A stretch of 64,000 nt of DNA from Gymnogyps californianus. Lineage: Eukaryota > Chordata > Aves > Accipitriformes > Cathartidae. The notes beneath the pieces are model-generated. The model saw only the letters and a program-made list of their open reading frames with translations, was not told where the DNA came from and did not search any database. The position numbers were made by a program, and so were the translations under genes. Numbering within the stretch: the first letter of the stretch is position 1; every line of letters starts with the position of its first letter. The stretch spans positions 30,731,502 to 30,795,501 of the forward strand of contig NC_059477.1 in NCBI RefSeq assembly GCF_018139145.2. The letters run 5' to 3'. This document shows positions 63,601-64,000 of this stretch, piece after piece.

Positions 63601-64000
63601 TCACAGCCCTTCTCTGCAAACCCCCAGCGCTTTCTTCCAGCAGGTCCTCACGCCCTTCACAAGGATTTATGGCCTGACTGTCGCTCAGCAGGGATGGAGT
63701 TATTAGCGCTGCTGGAGAGATGGAGGAGATAGGGCAGGGGATGCAGGCACAGGGGGAGCCAGCAGATGGGAGACTTGCCGGGAGCCCAAAAATGCTGCCA
63801 GCCCCCACTCCCCACTCCCTCTCCAGCTGCTGGGTGGGGAGTTTGTACACAGGGAGCAGAGCTGGGTCTTCAACATCAGCTTGCAGTGCTTGGACCAGGG
63901 TTTCACCCGTCCCAAAACAGGGGATGGCTCCGACACGGCTCTGGAGGGGCAAGGCAGGGAGTAAAACTGGGCTGGGGACTTGCAGCACAGACCAGGGTTG

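Noticed and set aside
1..64000. CRISPR arrays, operons, phage or plasmid features, tRNA and rRNA genes
   Set aside because: No regularly spaced direct repeats, no Shine-Dalgarno-linked ORF chains and no tRNA or rRNA sequence were recognised. The window is vertebrate nuclear DNA.

Overview
This is vertebrate nuclear DNA, most likely from a bird. Protein-coding sequence is split by GT-AG introns, codon use is vertebrate, there is a CpG-island promoter, and the recognisable interspersed repeats are mainly CR1 LINE 3' ends. CR1 is the dominant avian retroposon, but a crocodilian or turtle is not formally excluded. I saw no bacterial, phage or plasmid features.

The window holds one complete protein-coding gene on the minus strand: TFCP2L1 (CRTR-1/LBP-9), a CP2/grainyhead-family transcription factor. 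I recognised its start and stop and all 15 coding exons. The exons join in frame to a 1428-nt coding sequence, giving 475 residues plus the stop. Order along the gene: CpG island and promoter (about 45.6-46.5 kb), exon 1 (45.8 kb), exon 2 (41.3 kb), a 14.4-kb intron 2, then exons 3-15 clustered between 26.9 and 13.95 kb. A probable long 3' UTR follows, running towards 7.86 kb. The CP2 DNA-binding domain lies in exons 2-6, a linker in exons 7-9, a SAM-like domain in exons 10-12, and the C-terminal oligomerisation region in exons 12-15.

The flanks look intergenic. From memory, the human neighbours on 2q14.2 are GLI2 and CLASP1. I found no exon of either gene, so 1-7.8 kb is read as the downstream gap and 46.5-64 kb as the upstream gap. 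These gaps and the introns hold CR1 fragments, a few much older repeat remnants and short simple repeats.

I found no novel multi-gene system. The points most worth a second look are: a stop three residues earlier than in the human protein as I recall it; conservation of the Thr177-Pro CDK-type site; a 49-nt exon beside a 96-nt intron; an antisense CR1 and an older palindrome-like repeat inside the likely 3' UTR; and homopolymer tracts around the promoter.
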